Source: Paramesorhizobium leguminum (GTDB taxonomy: Bacteria > Pseudomonadota > Alphaproteobacteria > Rhizobiales > Rhizobiaceae). Taken from it: a stretch of 64,000 nucleotides of DNA. Location of the stretch: NCBI RefSeq assembly GCF_003217235.1, contig NZ_QJTF01000003.1:62001-126000 (forward strand). Direction: 5' to 3'. Both the position numbers and the translations under genes were made by a program. Shown piece by piece: positions 42,493-51,472 of the stretch. Within the stretch, counting starts at the first letter, position 1. Each line of letters opens with the position of its first letter. Below the pieces are notes generated by a model that was given only the letters and a program-made list of their open reading frames with translations, searched no databases and was not told the origin of the DNA.

Positions 42493-43040
42493 GCTGTTCT
42501 CCTTCCATGGTTGGGATGGAAACCCGCAACTTTCTCTGCACCGCGACGTGCAGCGGCAGCGAGTTCTATGCTCTTAAATGTCCCGAGATAGATGTTCTCT
42601 TCACCAACCTTGATATGAGCTATCCATTTCCCGCGAGAACGAGCGGGGGCTACGCCAATAACACCAGAGGTATTGTGGGATGGCCTTTTCTTATTCTGGT
42701 TGTTTTGAACGGCGGTCACATGTCTCAAATTCGCAAGCCGATTATCGGCCTTGTCGCCATTGATATGGTCTATTTCGTTCGCTGGAAACTCCCCATAGTA
42801 GTATAGCCACGCAAGGCGATGCTCAAGATAATGTCGGCGATCCAATTGGATGTGCCTGTATCCTGAACCGTTCACCGACCCAGCTTTCTTCCCTTCATAG
42901 CGGGTGCGCCATCTTTTCCATTGCATTTCCGATGCGAACTCAGAAATGGAGCGTGATTTCCATACGAAATGACCCTCTGCAGGAACGTATTCCAACAGCT
43001 TATGAAGTCGATCAAAACTGATTGAGTTTTGCATCGTCAC
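42489..43040 (-). CDS. HNH endonuclease with AP2-like DNA-binding domain
   Basis: 183 residues. HNH core HRLAWLYYYGEFP ... EIDHINGDKADNRLANLR (about 74-110), followed by NTSGVIGVAPARSRGKWIAHI and YLGTFKSIELAAAARR, an AP2/ERF-like domain. This architecture is typical of free-standing homing endonucleases in phages. ATGA overlaps with both neighbours show it is integrated in the operon. Confidence 0.9.
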   Translation of the reverse strand: MTMQNSISFDRLHKLLEYVPAEGHFVWKSRSISEFASEMQWKRWRTRYEGKKAGSVNGSGYRHIQLDRRHYLEHRLAWLYYYGEFPANEIDHINGDKADNRLANLRHVTAVQNNQNKKRPSHNTSGVIGVAPARSRGKWIAHIKVGEENIYLGTFKSIELAAAARRGAEKVAGFHPNHGRRTA

Positions 43041-43495
43041 TCTCCTTGCTGGAGAACGCGGCGATCATCCAGCAAGTCCAATTGATCTGCATTGGGTCCA
43101 AATCGCCTATAGATTCTCTCAAAGACCATCCCCGAAAGGGCATGTCGTTGCGGGGTGATGCCGGAAAGGTCCTGGGCGATATATTGTAGCTGGCCCAGCG
43201 GGATAGCATCCCATAATTCGAGCCATGCCGATGCGTCCTTGTCGATTATGGCCCGACATGCGTGAATGAGGTCTGATGCCATCCAAAGCCCATATTCATC
43301 CAAAAGGGCTTTATTGTTCGCAGTTTCGGCCAAGGTGGACATAACCAGCCGGAAATGGTCCTCGCCGAAATTTCGTAATATCCGCTCCATGGTGGCGACG
43401 GCCCGCGTCTCCCCTATCTCGGGATAGCGGCGCGGATCGATGATCTTGATGCAGTATTCATCACAGATGGCTTTTACGCGGGGATCGATCATCAT
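43037..43495 (-). CDS. Hypothetical early phage protein
   Basis: 152 residues, helical, with MERILRNFGEDHFRLVMSTL and WLELWDAIPLGQLQYIAQDL. Similar-looking proteins recur in alphaproteobacterial prophages beside replication genes, function unknown. ATGA overlaps on both sides. Confidence 0.6.
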   Translation of the reverse strand: MMIDPRVKAICDEYCIKIIDPRRYPEIGETRAVATMERILRNFGEDHFRLVMSTLAETANNKALLDEYGLWMASDLIHACRAIIDKDASAWLELWDAIPLGQLQYIAQDLSGITPQRHALSGMVFERIYRRFGPNADQLDLLDDRRVLQQGE

Positions 43496-43701
43496 CCCTC
43501 CGCAGGCGGCGAGAACCGCCCCTTAAGCGCCCCGAAAAGGGGCTCATCGTCGGCGCCGATGCATTCCGGCGGCACTTCCACCAGTTTGGTGCGCTCGCGG
43601 TTGTCGGGCCATACCCTCGGCTCTCCGAAATTGGTCCGGTAAACCACCGCATCCCATCGTCCGTTGTCGGCGCGCTCGTAGCAGAAATACATCGTGATCA
43701 T
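43492..43701 (-). CDS. Hypothetical early phage protein (69 aa)
   Basis: ATG 43701 overlaps the stop of the PDDEXK-like gene. MITMYFCYERADNGRWDAVV suggests a small beta domain. No family recognised. Confidence 0.6.
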   Translation of the reverse strand: MITMYFCYERADNGRWDAVVYRTNFGEPRVWPDNRERTKLVEVPPECIGADDEPLFGALKGRFSPPAEG

Positions 43702-44462
43702 AGCGATAGCGCCCCTTGTCGCGCCAATGGCATTTGAGGGAGCATCCATTTATCTGCATCGGCCTTGATCTGTTCATAGTTGACCGGATGCTGTGCTTTG
43801 AAATCCGGAAGCGAAGCCCCTGGAACATAACCATCCGGCGTCTTATCCAGCCACCCCGTCCAAGGATCAGTCCACCGCGATGGTGAGAGACCAAGTACCT
43901 TGAAATCGGCCCGCGTCACCGGGCGCGTTTCCATGACGATGGCGAGCTTGATCGCCTTGATCTTCCATTCCGTAAGCGCCACCGGCGCGCTATGGCCGGC
44001 TTCGACATCTGGAATATAGTCTGGCAGCGAACAACGATGGTTTGGACACCACTGATGCCAGTCGCGCGATGCCCAAGTATCTGGACCAGGAAGGTAGGGG
44101 AAGAACGGCGTCGAATAGCGTCCGGCCTCCTGATCTTTCATCATGATGATTGTAATTCCAAGCATGCGGCACAGCGAAGAATAAAGCCCCTGCACCTTTC
44201 CGTCGGGAACCAGAACGGCGCGATAGTCCGGCCCTGTTTCCGCTGCAGACCAATCGCTCAGATATGGGAGAGCTTGATCGAGAACTTTTGCATTCAGCGC
44301 CAGCTTTGCTTCAATGCCGATCTGGGCGCCGTCAGCCTTACGAGAAAGCAGGATGTCGAATCCTGCGGTTTCCGGATAAACATCCCATTCGTCTTTCACC
44401 GCCGCGATGAAGGCATTGCAAAGCGCGGCCTCATTTTCGAAATTGGCAACCTCTCGCTTCAT
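43698..44462 (-). CDS. PDDEXK-like nuclease-fold protein
   Basis: 254 residues. GFDILLSRKADGAQIGIEAKLAL places Asp35, Glu51 and Lys53 as a D-(x)n-ExK core (residues about 20-60), with Gln near 62. The rest is Trp-rich (WCPNHRCSLPD) with a C-terminal helical region. It could be a nuclease acting in recombination or host-DNA attack, or an inactive relative. ATGA overlaps on both sides. Confidence 0.6.
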   Translation of the reverse strand: MKREVANFENEAALCNAFIAAVKDEWDVYPETAGFDILLSRKADGAQIGIEAKLALNAKVLDQALPYLSDWSAAETGPDYRAVLVPDGKVQGLYSSLCRMLGITIIMMKDQEAGRYSTPFFPYLPGPDTWASRDWHQWCPNHRCSLPDYIPDVEAGHSAPVALTEWKIKAIKLAIVMETRPVTRADFKVLGLSPSRWTDPWTGWLDKTPDGYVPGASLPDFKAQHPVNYEQIKADADKWMLPQMPLARQGALSL

Positions 44463-44758
44463 TTCGCCAAAGCCCTCCGTTCAACGGTGATGGCCCTTCC
44501 CTTCCTATGTAATGTCGGAAACAACGCGTCGGCCTCAGAGCGCGCCGTGGTGAGCGTTGCGCCGTGCCGGCGCAGATCGCCGTTGAAATAGGCTAACAGA
44601 TGCGTGGCGACGGCTTTCCATGCCTCGGCGTCTGTCTGGAAAATGACGGGGTTGCCACCAGGTCCCAGAATTGGACCGGGACGAGCTTCATGGGCAAACC
44701 GGAGCATCGCGCGGTAGCCTATGGGGGTTTCTATGACGTAACCGGCGAATTGGTTCAT
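44459..44758 (-). CDS. Hypothetical early phage protein (99 aa)
   Basis: Starts MNQFAGYVIETPIGYRAMLR, followed by a helical half with AEAWKAVATHLLAYFNGD. ATGA overlaps with the DnaB-like gene upstream and the PDDEXK gene downstream. Unknown. Confidence 0.55.
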   Translation of the reverse strand: MNQFAGYVIETPIGYRAMLRFAHEARPGPILGPGGNPVIFQTDAEAWKAVATHLLAYFNGDLRRHGATLTTARSEADALFPTLHRKGRAITVERRALAK

Positions 44759-46221
44759 TGCAAAAATCCCTCGAACGCCGGAGGCATGTCATCGGCCAGC
44801 GACTTGAACATGGTGTATTCGGCATCGAAGCCGATCTGCGGAGACTGGCCCGGCTCGCCGCGCCGACGCTTGTGATTAATGATCGCCGCCTTCCCACGCG
44901 ATTCCTCCATCTTCTGAATCATGGTTTGTTTCTTCGTGAGTTCCCCTTCCTTGACGCGCTCCGGGGGCATCGTCGGAAGCATTTCGCGGAATAAGGGTTC
45001 AGGTCGGTAAAGCGAGAACCAGACATCGAGGGATTGCTTGATTGAGCCACCGCCGTACGCATCGCCCATTACTGGGCGGAAAGCGGTATATGCTCCACTC
45101 GACTGCCACCGGCGCTTCCAGTCATCATTGCGCTGGATAAGGATCACGATGGCGATGTTGAGTGTCTTCGCCAGCGCCTTCAATCCGCGATATAGCGCGT
45201 TGACGCGCTCCGCGAACATGTCCTTCGGATTTGGCAATGCGATCATTTTGGCGTGGTCGATGATAATCAGGTCCAAGCCCTGGCTTTTCACCATTGCCTC
45301 GGCCTTGACGCGGATATCGGAAAGCGAGCATTCCCCGAAGCCGACGATGTAGAAAGGCAGGTCCTTAGCCTGCCATATCTCGCGCTCGATATCTTCGTTT
45401 TCTTTCGTATTTAGGGTGAAGGAATCCAGCCGACCCAATGGAATATGAGACTGTTGCGATGCCGCCTGAAGCGCGGCCTCCTCCTCCGTCACCTCAATCG
45501 AGAAAAATGCTGATCGAAATCCTTTCGCGGCAGCAAATCGGCATTGCTGAAGGCTAAAGCTTGTCTTGCCGCCACCGCTATCGCTCATCAAACCGATCAG
45601 GTTGCCGCGGCGCATATCGCCCAAAGCTTCGGATATCTCAGGCAGGAACCATGGAATGCGAGACGATGCATCCGTGCTATCGCTTGCAGCCTTCTGCACG
45701 GCATTCGGGAGGATCACGCCATACTTGACCGCACCGGCACGCTCGTTGCCCTCCTGGGCAATCTGCGTCAGCCGATCGGCAATTTCTGCTATGATCTTTT
45801 CCGGCGTCATATTGGCCGGCATAGTGCGGGAGAGCGTGTCGATATCCTGCGAAAGCGACACAAGCGCCCGTCGAGCCCATACCTCGATAATCGCCCGGCC
45901 ATAGTCATAGACGCTGAATGAGCCGATGGCTTCTGTCACCATCCGCGCCACATATTGGAGGACGGACATTTCCCCAATACGTTGATCAGCCGGGAGGTAT
46001 TGCTTTATTGTCACCGGATTGACCGCCCGGCCCTCGGCAATCATCGTTCCCGCCGTTTCATAAATCAGCGTATGGAGTGGATCGCTGAAATGCTGCGGCT
46101 TGAGAAAACCCGCGACACGCCAATATGCGGCGTTGTCAATGAGGAGTGCGCCTAGTAGCGCCTGTTCGGCCTCGATGGCGTCGGGAAGTGCGGGCCGGAG
46201 GTCTGTGGCATGAGCGTTCAT
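44755..46221 (-). CDS. Replicative DNA helicase, DnaB family
   Basis: 488 residues. N-terminal DnaB domain (EAEQALLGALLIDNAAYWRV), then a RecA-like core with Walker A SDSGGGKTS (about residue 217), FFSIEVTEEE, Walker B LDLIIIDH and GGGSIKQSLDVWF near the end. The normal DnaB motifs are slightly divergent (IDHAKM instead of the usual IDYLQL), typical of phage versions. It would unwind DNA at the phage fork. No separate loader is recognised nearby. Confidence 0.88.
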   Translation of the reverse strand: MNAHATDLRPALPDAIEAEQALLGALLIDNAAYWRVAGFLKPQHFSDPLHTLIYETAGTMIAEGRAVNPVTIKQYLPADQRIGEMSVLQYVARMVTEAIGSFSVYDYGRAIIEVWARRALVSLSQDIDTLSRTMPANMTPEKIIAEIADRLTQIAQEGNERAGAVKYGVILPNAVQKAASDSTDASSRIPWFLPEISEALGDMRRGNLIGLMSDSGGGKTSFSLQQCRFAAAKGFRSAFFSIEVTEEEAALQAASQQSHIPLGRLDSFTLNTKENEDIEREIWQAKDLPFYIVGFGECSLSDIRVKAEAMVKSQGLDLIIIDHAKMIALPNPKDMFAERVNALYRGLKALAKTLNIAIVILIQRNDDWKRRWQSSGAYTAFRPVMGDAYGGGSIKQSLDVWFSLYRPEPLFREMLPTMPPERVKEGELTKKQTMIQKMEESRGKAAIINHKRRRGEPGQSPQIGFDAEYTMFKSLADDMPPAFEGFLQ

Positions 46222-47933
46222 TCAGCGGCCTCCCTGAATTCCTCATCGACGGGGCGGCGCGCGGGCGCTTCATCAGCCATGATCGCACCGACACAAGCCT
46301 TCATCTTCGCGACGGATACGGCGTTGCCGATCTGCTTGATCTTTTCCGTCTTCGTGCCGGCGAACTCGTATTCCTGATCGCCGTCATTGAAGCCCATGGC
46401 CGCCGCTAGCTCGTGCGGTTCCAGCATCCGAAACAGAATGTCGTATTCACCAGCCGCTTCCGCGACGGCGAGTTCGCCACGGTTCGCACCGGTCACCGTC
46501 GGCAGCGGATCGGTGTTGGCGTTAATCCCCCGGCTGTGCCCACCCTCGTGTGTGACCGGCAGGACAACCGCGAATTCGCCACCCTTCGCCGTGGTGATGG
46601 TCGGTATAGGTTGATCGATTGATCGCCCGTTATTGGTCACCCGGGTATGTGTGACGGGTACCACGATGCCGAATCTGTCCTTCGTCGTGACAGTAGGGAG
46701 CGGATCGGCATCGCTGGTGCAGGTGGCGTTCGCGCCATAGTACGCAGAGATCAGAGCGTGCGCGCCGCCGGCCCCACCCGTCGTGGAGGTCGGAAGCGGC
46801 TCGCTCACCGCGCGCGGCGAGCCGCCTGAAGCCTGCGACAGTACAAACGGCTCGACCAGATACCCGCCCCCGTCGCAATTAGCTGTCGGCGTCGGCTCAT
46901 GGATAGAATGCGCCCGCGTCTCGCCATATCCGTCACCGTGGCGGTTGAGAATGTACGGCTCCGCGAGCCAGACACCTCCCTTGGTATCGAGCGTGGGTAT
47001 CGGTTCGCTTGACACCCCTTTTGGCTGATTGCCCTTCCGGCCATTCATAATCACCGGCTCCGCCAGCGCGATATGCTGCCCATTGGCCGCGATGGTCGGC
47101 AACGGCGCGTCAATACCCTGCGCTGCCATGTGATTGCGCAAAATCACGATGAAGGGCTGCGGCCAACCATGCTTCACCGCGCCAGCATAGACGCGGTTCA
47201 GCGTCTTCGGAGCGAGCGACTTTTTACGATTGAATATCGACTTGCCCTTGATCGACCAGTCGATGATATCGCTGGCCGGTCGCCAGGGCTTTGCACCGGA
47301 AAACAGGTCATCGCCGATTTCGCCCCGTCGACGGTGCGTCGGCATCGGCCAATGCACCTTGCGTCCATCCGACCGCGCCATGAGGATAAAGCGCTGGCGC
47401 GTCGTGGCGTCACCATAGTCCGCGGCATTGAGCTTGCGCCATTCCGGCTCAAAGCCCAGCCGCTTGATCGTCTCGATCCACGCATGGAAATATTCGCCCT
47501 TGCGCGATTTTATCGGCTTGCCTGTTTCAGGATCGACCGGCCCCCAGCCGGTGAACTCCCAGACATTCTCAATGATGAGGCGCTTGACGCGGAGCTCCGT
47601 CAGCCAAGTGATGACGTGCCATGGGTCGCTGCGCTGCTGATCGCTGGTGGGCTTGCCGCCGCGCGCCACGCTGTGGTGCGTGCAGGTCGGCGAGGCCATC
47701 AGCAGGTCGAGATATCCTTCCGGCACGATGATGTGGGGCCGCACCGTCGAGATATCCTGCACATAGTGCCGCGCCTCAGGATGGTTCAATTCGTGCGTCT
47801 TGATAGCCGTCGGCCAATGGTTGACGCAGACAAGCTCCATGTCGAGCCCGAGTTCATCAAGCGCACGCTGCGCACCGGTGGACGATCCGCCGGCGCCGCA
47901 AAGGAGGTCGGCTACAAGCATTTTGCGCTTCAT
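46218..47933 (-). CDS. C5-cytosine DNA methyltransferase with repeated PxPT region
   Basis: 571 residues from ATG 47933. Motif I ADLLCGAGGSS (9-18), catalytic Ser-Pro-Thr-Cys84, ENV at 122-124, TTRQRF, and motif X IGNAVSV. Between motifs VIII and X lies an unusual stretch of seven repeats of about 30-50 residues, each with [DE]-x-P-[LIT]-P-T (for example SEPIPTLDT, DADPLPTVTT), where the target-recognition domain normally sits. No cognate restriction enzyme is nearby, so it probably protects phage DNA. Confidence 0.88.
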   Translation of the reverse strand: MKRKMLVADLLCGAGGSSTGAQRALDELGLDMELVCVNHWPTAIKTHELNHPEARHYVQDISTVRPHIIVPEGYLDLLMASPTCTHHSVARGGKPTSDQQRSDPWHVITWLTELRVKRLIIENVWEFTGWGPVDPETGKPIKSRKGEYFHAWIETIKRLGFEPEWRKLNAADYGDATTRQRFILMARSDGRKVHWPMPTHRRRGEIGDDLFSGAKPWRPASDIIDWSIKGKSIFNRKKSLAPKTLNRVYAGAVKHGWPQPFIVILRNHMAAQGIDAPLPTIAANGQHIALAEPVIMNGRKGNQPKGVSSEPIPTLDTKGGVWLAEPYILNRHGDGYGETRAHSIHEPTPTANCDGGGYLVEPFVLSQASGGSPRAVSEPLPTSTTGGAGGAHALISAYYGANATCTSDADPLPTVTTKDRFGIVVPVTHTRVTNNGRSIDQPIPTITTAKGGEFAVVLPVTHEGGHSRGINANTDPLPTVTGANRGELAVAEAAGEYDILFRMLEPHELAAAMGFNDGDQEYEFAGTKTEKIKQIGNAVSVAKMKACVGAIMADEAPARRPVDEEFREAAE

Positions 47934-48088
47934 GCGCCCCTCCTGAGAATGAGCGCCGCCGCGAACCAAACCTGTGAAGCGATCAAGAACGTTCCGATAA
48001 GCACCTCGCTTTGATTACCCCACCATGACAGTGCGAACAGCGTGAAGAAGTAGGCTCCGAAGCCCGTGGCGATGAACCGCTGTTTCAT
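47930..48088 (-). CDS. Small membrane protein (52 aa)
   Basis: MKQRFIATGFGAYFFTLFAL and a second helix (VLIGTFLIASQVWFAAALIL). ATGA overlaps with both neighbours, and its end carries the AGGAGGGG ribosome site of the methyltransferase. Function unknown. Confidence 0.65.
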   Translation of the reverse strand: MKQRFIATGFGAYFFTLFALSWWGNQSEVLIGTFLIASQVWFAAALILRRGA

Positions 48089-48669
48089 GCCGCTGCCCTC
48101 CCCACTTTGAGATACCGAAATTCCTGACTGGCTTCCGCCGCCATCGCGATTCCGACAGCTTCCGCCGCGTCAGCGTTCTTGACTGTGATCCGAAGCGCCC
48201 GGCACCGCTCGACGGCGACTCGCTTCCACGCGGCCCGGTCAAAGCCCGGCGAACGGCCCATGCCCAAAAAGTGTTTCCTCCACGTTGATGACGGGATCGT
48301 CACCCACGGCAGCCGGTACGCTGCGATGATGCCCACCACAGCCCCGGACAAGCTCGAAAGCTGCAAGGCGTTTGGGTTGATCGTATTTTCCTCGACCGGC
48401 CCGGCGAGCGTCTGGCGCGTCTTTTTGAAGGACACGACATTTCGCATTGGCTGTTCCAGGGCGATGAAATCGATGCCGATCCGCCCCTCACTGTCTTTGG
48501 TGGACGTGATGAGCTTGACCATCTGCATGGCGATGGACGCCGCCTTTTGCTCGGCGTCGTTGCCTTCGGCCTTGATCAGTCCCGTTTTGATGGAGGAAAG
48601 CGAGGCGTCGGTATCGTACAGGGCGAAACCGGTGACAGTGGCGATGTCTAGCCCGAGGATTACTGGCAT
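48085..48669 (-). CDS. RuvC-like crossover junction resolvase
   Basis: 194 residues from ATG 48669. RNase-H-fold acidic residues at GLDIATVTG (Asp), FIALEQP (Glu) and KNADAAEAVGIA (Asp pair) fit RuvC-type resolvases encoded by phages. It would cut branched DNA before packaging. The frame is open further upstream, but ATG 48669 gives the canonical start. Confidence 0.75.
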   Translation of the reverse strand: MPVILGLDIATVTGFALYDTDASLSSIKTGLIKAEGNDAEQKAASIAMQMVKLITSTKDSEGRIGIDFIALEQPMRNVVSFKKTRQTLAGPVEENTINPNALQLSSLSGAVVGIIAAYRLPWVTIPSSTWRKHFLGMGRSPGFDRAAWKRVAVERCRALRITVKNADAAEAVGIAMAAEASQEFRYLKVGRAAA

Positions 48670-48950
48670 TCGTCCGCCCTCCCCATGCTGTATATCTCTG
48701 CGCCATCTTCTGATTGGCAGATGCGGAAACCGTGCGGGAGCAACGCCCTGTTGGCGCGGAGCAACGAGCACTGGAATTGGACATACGCGCCGACCGGCTG
48801 GTCTTTCGGGCTTTCAAACCCGGCGCAATACATGATCCGGTCGCGCGCGATCCATTTGCCCTTGTGCTGGGTCATGAAGCCGATGAGCGCCCGGTCGAGC
48901 GGGTTTTCGAGCGATTGGGTGATTGATTTGGCTTGCAGATGCGGGGTCAT
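48660..48950 (-). CDS. Hypothetical winged-helix-like protein
   Basis: 96 residues. HKGKWIARDRIMYCAGFESP ... VQFQCSLLRANRALLPHG looks like a small winged helix (compare response-regulator-like C-terminal domains). Overlaps its downstream neighbour by 10 bases. DNA-binding is inferred only. Confidence 0.5.
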   Translation of the reverse strand: MTPHLQAKSITQSLENPLDRALIGFMTQHKGKWIARDRIMYCAGFESPKDQPVGAYVQFQCSLLRANRALLPHGFRICQSEDGAEIYSMGRADECQ

Positions 48951-49972
48951 TATTCGGCTGCCTCCGTCTTGAACATGTCGGAGGTCTTCGCCGCATGAAG
49001 TTGCGCAATGTTCTTCGCGGCCTGGATGAAGTATTTATCCTTGATCTCGAAACCGATGCCGCGCCGGCCCATCTCTACGGCGCTATAAACCTCGCTACCA
49101 ATTCCAAGGAACGGCGTAAGCACCACGTCACCGGGATTTGACCAAAGCTCAATGCAACGCTCTATTACGTCGAGTTGCAGGGGCGAGATATGAACTTCGT
49201 CCTTTTCGTCACGCGCATTTCGGTATTGAAGCGTCCTGGTCGGATCTATGTCGGACCAGACAGGTGATGCGTAGCGCTGCCAAACGAGGACAGAGACCCA
49301 CATTGGGAAAGGCCATGGCTTGTAAGGGTCCGGCCCATCCCATTCCGCCGCCCGGCGCTCGATATCGCGCTTGTATGCCTCCATGCTGATATCAAGGCTA
49401 TGATCACCAACCCATCCATCAAACATGCCATCGACGGGCTCGGGGTTTTCGCCGGGCTTGCGGAATGTGACGATGTAATCGGCCAAGCCTTGACCGCTGA
49501 TCGTGCTATCTTTGGTGATTTGCTTATGCAGGAGGCGGATTGATTTCGTGCGCTGCTGCGCGACAACAGGGTCTTTCCAGATGCAAACTTCGGAATGGAA
49601 TATCCATCCTGCATCTTGATATGCGGTGATGATCTCTCCCCGAAAGTCCCGCATGCCGATAAAGCCGTTGCGGATTTTTGATGTCGGAAGCTGCATGCAA
49701 TGGACCGAATGAAGCCTACCGGGCATTGTGACGCGCAGAAGCTCTTGAATGAGGAATGCATAATGCTCCCAAAAATCCGGCCCTTCGCTATTCGATAGGT
49801 CGCGATCATGGGCGCTAAATTTGTACAGCCCCTCGAATGGCGGGGAGTGAATGCCGAAGTGAACACTATCGCCCGGCACAGCGCGGATAAGTTCGCAGGC
49901 ATCGCCCTGGTAGATGGCGTAATCCTTCGTCACGACCTGATCGACCGCTTTGATTTCGATGGTCTGCTTCAT
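48950..49972 (-). CDS. N6/N4-type DNA methyltransferase
   Basis: 340 residues from ATG 49972 (ATGA overlap with the helicase). Motif IV SPPF (43-46) and motif I-like PFLGIGSEVYSAVEMGRRGIGFEI near the C-terminus give the beta class order (IV before I). SPPF is frequent in N4-cytosine or N6-adenine enzymes. Directly coupled to a helicase gene, which suggests they work as a pair on phage or host DNA. Confidence 0.88.
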   Translation of the reverse strand: MKQTIEIKAVDQVVTKDYAIYQGDACELIRAVPGDSVHFGIHSPPFEGLYKFSAHDRDLSNSEGPDFWEHYAFLIQELLRVTMPGRLHSVHCMQLPTSKIRNGFIGMRDFRGEIITAYQDAGWIFHSEVCIWKDPVVAQQRTKSIRLLHKQITKDSTISGQGLADYIVTFRKPGENPEPVDGMFDGWVGDHSLDISMEAYKRDIERRAAEWDGPDPYKPWPFPMWVSVLVWQRYASPVWSDIDPTRTLQYRNARDEKDEVHISPLQLDVIERCIELWSNPGDVVLTPFLGIGSEVYSAVEMGRRGIGFEIKDKYFIQAAKNIAQLHAAKTSDMFKTEAAE

Positions 49973-51360
49973 GCCGGTGCTCCTATCCATTCCGGCAACC
50001 GAAGCGGCTGCATCGGGTTATAATCGGGGATTGTGCGTGTCGACCCACGGATTTCCGCGCTCGAAAGGTCAGACATGTGCCTGACCATGGCGGACGCCAT
50101 ACGGTCGGCATCGCGCTCTTTGCGGCGAAGATTGGCGACAACCGCGCCTTCCGTCTCTGCCGCAATGAAATGAACATTGACGGGCTTTGTCTGGCCAAAT
50201 CGCCAGAAGCGACGAACAGCCTGATAGATCTGTTCAAAGCTGTCGTTGAGCCCGACAAAACCGCAGTCGGCGCAATGCTGGAAATTCAATCCGAATCCGG
50301 CAACCGATGGCTTCGTGACCAGAACGCGCGTACGGCCTTCGATGAAATCGAGCAGCTTGCGCTCCTTCACATCGTCCGTGTCACTGCCCTTGGTCTCCAC
50401 GGCTTCCGGGATGGCCTTGGCAAGCGCTTCGCTCTCGCTGTTCAGATGGCACCACCAGACGAAAGGACGGTTGGCAGGGGTGAGAGATGCGGCCAGGGCT
50501 ACGCGTTCGGTAACGGTGCCTCTTCGGGCCGACAGACGCTCTTGCATCGTCGTTGCCTGCATTGGGAAAAGAAGGCCGGTATCTATCGACGGTGAATATT
50601 CCGCTTCGACGGTATGTTGATGCTGGATAAGCGGCGGCAGATCATACCCCTCATTTGAGTATCCAAGATCGGCGGGCTCGCGAAGCATCACGGCCCATGA
50701 CGCCATCCATTTCCAGAACTCATTCTCCGCATGGCCCTTTAGGCGCCATTTCTGCGTATCGCCGCCGTCGTGGGTGAAGAATGTCGACAACATATCGGTG
50801 TAAGACATGACACCCAGGAACTCAGCATGGTTTCCAAGCTCCATGAAATCATTCGGGGCCGGTGTTGCTGTGGCGGCCAAGCGATACGGAATATCCCGGC
50901 ACAATTCTATGATGCGCGTGCGGTAATGGCCGTCCGTCGACTTGAGGATTGAGCTTTCGTCAAGGATGACCCCCACGAACCTCGTCATGTCGAAATGGTC
51001 GATCTTCTGATAGTTCGTCACATTGATGCCGGAGCCGCATTCATCCTGCGATTTCACCAGACGGGCCGATATGCCGAATTTCTTGGCTTCGCGGATGACT
51101 TGGGCCGAAACGGCGAGCGGCGCGAGCAAGAGCACCATACCGCCCGTGACCGATGCGACGGCCTGCCCCCATGAAAGCTCCATGAGGGTCTTTCCAAGGC
51201 CGGTGCCGGCGAATAGTGCTGCCCGGCCCCTGCGGAGCGTCCATGACGTGATATCGCTCTGGAATGGAAACATGACGCCGGGGAGCGGCGGAATGCTATT
51301 CAGGCCCGTCATCGGGTCTATGATGCGCTTTCGCTCGAGGAAGGCTTGATATCCATCCAT
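49969..51360 (-). CDS. SF2 (SNF2-like) helicase
   Basis: 463 residues. Walker A GTGLGKT (about 53-59), motif II DESS, motif III ATATPAPN, and motif VI QAVRRFWRFGQ. The order is that of SNF2/restriction-helicase-like ATPases, here in a short form without a nuclease domain. Its stop overlaps the methyltransferase start. A helicase-methyltransferase pair without nuclease could modify incoming or replicating DNA. Confidence 0.85.
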   Translation of the reverse strand: MDGYQAFLERKRIIDPMTGLNSIPPLPGVMFPFQSDITSWTLRRGRAALFAGTGLGKTLMELSWGQAVASVTGGMVLLLAPLAVSAQVIREAKKFGISARLVKSQDECGSGINVTNYQKIDHFDMTRFVGVILDESSILKSTDGHYRTRIIELCRDIPYRLAATATPAPNDFMELGNHAEFLGVMSYTDMLSTFFTHDGGDTQKWRLKGHAENEFWKWMASWAVMLREPADLGYSNEGYDLPPLIQHQHTVEAEYSPSIDTGLLFPMQATTMQERLSARRGTVTERVALAASLTPANRPFVWWCHLNSESEALAKAIPEAVETKGSDTDDVKERKLLDFIEGRTRVLVTKPSVAGFGLNFQHCADCGFVGLNDSFEQIYQAVRRFWRFGQTKPVNVHFIAAETEGAVVANLRRKERDADRMASAMVRHMSDLSSAEIRGSTRTIPDYNPMQPLRLPEWIGAPA

Positions 51361-51364
51361 CGCC

Positions 51365-51472
51365 CTACCCCCTTAACCAAGCGATGGCAGGCACCGCCAC
51401 AAGCAGCGCGACGGCGAGATAAACGAAAAGCACGGTGATGATGTGGATTGATCGCGTGGGGCCGTCGATCAT
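51365..51472 (-). CDS. Single-span membrane peptide (35 aa)
   Basis: From ATG 51472 (ATGA overlap with the upstream gene, GGGAGG before it): MIDGPTRSIHIITVLFVYLA and a helix through VPAIAWLRG. Very short but well positioned. Confidence 0.55.
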   Translation of the reverse strand: MIDGPTRSIHIITVLFVYLAVALLVAVPAIAWLRG

